Positions 61,774 through 64,000 of a stretch of 64,000 bases of DNA are shown here, piece by piece (within the stretch, counting starts at the first letter, position 1; every line of letters begins with the position of its first letter). The notes under the pieces are model-generated. The model was not told the origin of the DNA. It was given only the letters and a program-made list of their open reading frames with translations, and ran no database searches. Source of the stretch: Bacteroidales bacterium (lineage in GTDB: Bacteria > Bacteroidota > Bacteroidia > Bacteroidales > Tenuifilaceae). Position numbers and translations under genes: made by a program. The stretch is from contig JACJXD010000009.1 of NCBI GenBank assembly GCA_020636845.1, positions 1-64,000 on the forward strand, in the 5' to 3' direction.

Positions 61774-64000
61774 TTAGCGTTTCAACTTCACCAATATTGC
61801 ATTGGGGAATCCCAATGAATTTACTTTTTCTAAGTGTTCCTGAGCAACGTCTTTATCCTTAAACGCACCAAAGTAATAACGATACAAATTATCATCACCT
61901 TTTTGCTCTGTGACTAAAAGCCCTTTGAAAAAATCTGGAGTGAGCGGTATTTCGCTGGTAGCGACTAACACCGTCCAAATAGTTTGGGGAGTTGTTATAA
62001 GATACCGACTAGCCCTAATGAGCCGTTGAAGTTCTTCTTCGTTAATCAGATTTGCTCCAGGAATATCAAGATCAATTACCTTATTAAACGATTCTATCGC
62101 ATCCGATTTTGTAGAGAATTCCCCAATATAAATAAACCTGTAAGGTCCAATTTCCGATTCCTGTACCGATTTATTAAGCAATTTTTCGACTTTCTTTACC
62201 TGCTGCTTCGAAATATCCTCGCCCGGCTTAGCCAGTAAAATAGTATAATTTAGATTAGTCGGCCTTAAATGTTCAGGGACATCAACAAACTCTACTTTAA
62301 CAGACTTATCTGCATTAAACAACTTAATATTTACCCTACGGTTATAATGTCTTCCTTCCGGATTATCGCTCCCATCGGGATTGGTATTTGATGCAAAACT
62401 AATAAGCGATCCCATACCGCGTACAACGAATCGTTTTTCGTCAATACCTTTATTTATTAAATATTCGGCAACAGCATTAGCCCTTTTCGACGATAACTTA
62501 AGATTGTACATTGGAGAACCTTTGCTATCGGTATGTCCTGTAATTTCTATATATACCGATGGATTATCGACCATCAATTTAAAAATTTTCTCTAACTCAA
62601 ACTTAGCCTCGCGAGACAATTCGTAACTATCAAAGTCAAAAAGAATATTCTGCAATTTTAAAACATTACCGGCAGCAACAACCTTGGAATTCAATTTAAG
62701 TTCAACAGGATAGGAATCGTTATTATAGTTTTTAGGAACAAAAATGTCCATCGTATCCATCGTATAGTTGTCGCTAATAACCGAGATGGAATAGTTCCCA
62801 GGATTTATTGAATATGAAAAATAGCCATCGCCATTAGGAACAATTGTATCGATAGCGCCAAGCATACTGTCGGATTTTATAACAACGCTAAATTTTTCCG
62901 CACTTAAATCTGCATTATCGCTTAATAGTATTTGTCCGTTCAAATTAATATATCGAGCCGGAGGTGAAGGAATAACCGAAATTTGGTAAAGATCGTAAAC
63001 TTTAGATTCTCCGCTAATTGCCAACGGCATAACTCCTGTAGTTGAATCATACGGGAAATAGAAGTATTCGTCATCGGTTGTATTTATTGGATACCCTAAA
63101 TTAATAGGAGTAGTCCACCTATTATCCGGCAAACGTCTGGAATAAAAAATATCGAATCCCCCAATGGAATTATGTCCTTGCGACGCAAAATAAAGCGTGT
63201 TGCCATCGGGACTTAAAATAGGAGATTCTTCGTTATAAGGAGTATTTATTGTTTCTCCAATATTTTTAGGCTTATCCCATTTGCCATTAGGCAACTTCTG
63301 TAGCATATATATATCTAACCCTCCATATCCACCCTTACGGGTTGACGTAAAATATACTGCATTGCCGTCCGATGAAACAGATGCAAAAGTTTCCCAGTCA
63401 TGGGAATTTATATCCTTTGAATATTTTTTTGCTTTTTCCCATTTTCCATCAGAAAATTTCGAATAGTATATATTTCCAGTGGTAACTTCGTTCTGAAAAA
63501 TAAGCATATAAGTACCATCCTTATTTAGCCACGTTGGATATATTTCGCCCTCCAAGCCTAAGTCCAAACTTATGTTAGCAGGAACGCTCCAACCACTACT
63601 ATCGGATTTAGTACAGTAATAAATTGCCGTGTAAAATTTTTCTTTAACAGAAAACACCATAACCTCGCGATTCCCTGAAAATATAGGATAATTGCAGTTT
63701 TTCTTTGCATCACGAAAGACATCAATTTTTTCCGATTTTAAATTGACCGGATGTGCCATGGCATTTTTGGCATTTTTGCAAGCAAGTATTTCCTGATTGA
63801 CATAGTCGAGATTGAATATATCCTTAACATCCAGCCGTTCCTTAAACTCGTTGAAGCATTTCAAAGCATCGTCTAACTTATCCTGAAGCATATATGCCTG
63901 ACCTAAATAAAACAAAGCCTCGGGAGGAGCACTTCTTTCTTTATACGAACCCTCTACATACTTTCCGCTAATACCTTCAACGGCTTTCTGCAAATAGGGC
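61774..64000 (-). CDS. PorE-like OmpA protein with SPOR-like C-terminus (5' end outside window)
   Basis: The frame is open through the right edge, so the true start is outside; a TTG at 63993 is inside the coding region. The visible 741 residues begin in TPR-like helices (GQAYMLQDKLDDALKCFNEF). PD40 propeller blades follow (KGGYGGLDIYML, TLYFASQGHNSIGGFDIFYS), then a carboxypeptidase-regulatory-like domain (about 335-420) and an OmpA domain (about 435-560) with TGHTDSKGSPMYN and HYNRRVNIKLF. The C-terminal 170 residues carry two SPOR-like segments (LNYTILLAKPGEDIS and IWTVLVATSEIPL, ending RYYFGAFKDKD). It has the same core order as the protein at 10636-12618 but with the added tail. It probably anchors outer-membrane or T9SS parts to peptidoglycan. 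Confidence 0.83.
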   Translation of the reverse strand, partial: PYLQKAVEGISGKYVEGSYKERSAPPEALFYLGQAYMLQDKLDDALKCFNEFKERLDVKDIFNLDYVNQEILACKNAKNAMAHPVNLKSEKIDVFRDAKKNCNYPIFSGNREVMVFSVKEKFYTAIYYCTKSDSSGWSVPANISLDLGLEGEIYPTWLNKDGTYMLIFQNEVTTGNIYYSKFSDGKWEKAKKYSKDINSHDWETFASVSSDGNAVYFTSTRKGGYGGLDIYMLQKLPNGKWDKPKNIGETINTPYNEESPILSPDGNTLYFASQGHNSIGGFDIFYSRRLPDNRWTTPINLGYPINTTDDEYFYFPYDSTTGVMPLAISGESKVYDLYQISVIPSPPARYINLNGQILLSDNADLSAEKFSVVIKSDSMLGAIDTIVPNGDGYFSYSINPGNYSISVISDNYTMDTMDIFVPKNYNNDSYPVELKLNSKVVAAGNVLKLQNILFDFDSYELSREAKFELEKIFKLMVDNPSVYIEITGHTDSKGSPMYNLKLSSKRANAVAEYLINKGIDEKRFVVRGMGSLISFASNTNPDGSDNPEGRHYNRRVNIKLFNADKSVKVEFVDVPEHLRPTNLNYTILLAKPGEDISKQQVKKVEKLLNKSVQESEIGPYRFIYIGEFSTKSDAIESFNKVIDLDIPGANLINEEELQRLIRASRYLITTPQTIWTVLVATSEIPLTPDFFKGLLVTEQKGDDNLYRYYFGAFKDKDVAQEHLEKVNSLGFPNAILVKLKR

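Noticed and set aside
1..64000. CRISPR arrays, tRNA or rRNA genes, insertion sequences, prophage
   Set aside because: No regularly spaced short repeats, no tRNA-like folds, no transposase or phage structural genes were seen on either strand.

Overview
The window looks like a chromosome segment of a Bacteroidota bacterium, most likely of the order Bacteroidales or a close relative; the genus cannot be read from the sequence. The evidence is a type III glutamine synthetase, a GldB lipoprotein, PorE-like and PorP/SprF-like outer-membrane proteins of the type IX secretion system (T9SS), giant secreted proteins with T9SS type A and type B C-terminal sorting domains, a DUF5686 protein, few Shine-Dalgarno sites, and many promoters of the Bacteroidota form TAnnTTTG. 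GC content is about 40% by eye (not computed). No rRNA, tRNA, CRISPR array or insertion sequence was recognised.

Layout. 1-3626 (-): 5' part of a huge secreted multidomain protein that runs off the left edge. 3627-4428: about 800 bp of AT-rich non-coding DNA. 4429-8078: a membrane-bound TPR/HTH regulator, D-Ala-D-Ala ligase and a pair of CDGSH iron-sulfur genes. 8275-15111: type III glutamine synthetase, a PorE-like OmpA protein, a small secreted protein, an M16 peptidase and an O-methyltransferase. 15286-20157: a CarH-like MerR/B12 regulator, an RhlE-type helicase and a DUF5686 outer-membrane protein. 20164-27454: RsmI, a conserved unknown, thymidine kinase, a DUF3592-like protein, an ECF sigma factor, UvrA and a lytic transglycosylase. 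27695-34374: a porin, formate-tetrahydrofolate ligase, GldB, a radical SAM protein and DnaB. 34499-36336: an AT-rich type II restriction-modification pair closely resembling EcoRV, placed between housekeeping genes. 36524-45533: a HAD phosphatase, a class V aminotransferase-fold enzyme, an orphan HSDR_N protein, AMP nucleosidase, HolA, rhomboid, Nudix, a class IV aminotransferase, YqgE and NhaC. 45669-61157: two divergently transcribed giant genes (2348 and about 2362 codons), the second followed by a PorP/SprF gene. 61207-64000: an acetyltransferase and a second PorE-like OmpA protein cut by the right edge.

How the genes work together. Much of the window serves the cell surface: T9SS cargo (two complete giants and probably the truncated one), T9SS-type outer-membrane partners (PorP/SprF, two PorE-like proteins), GldB, DUF5686, a porin, a lytic transglycosylase and D-Ala-D-Ala ligase. 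The rest is mostly housekeeping for DNA replication and repair, nucleotides, one-carbon units and nitrogen. The clearest accessory element is the EcoRV-like restriction-modification pair. The regulators most worth attention are the CarH-like B12 protein, the ECF sigma factor with a doubled palindrome just upstream of its likely promoter, and the TPR/HTH membrane regulator facing the first giant gene.
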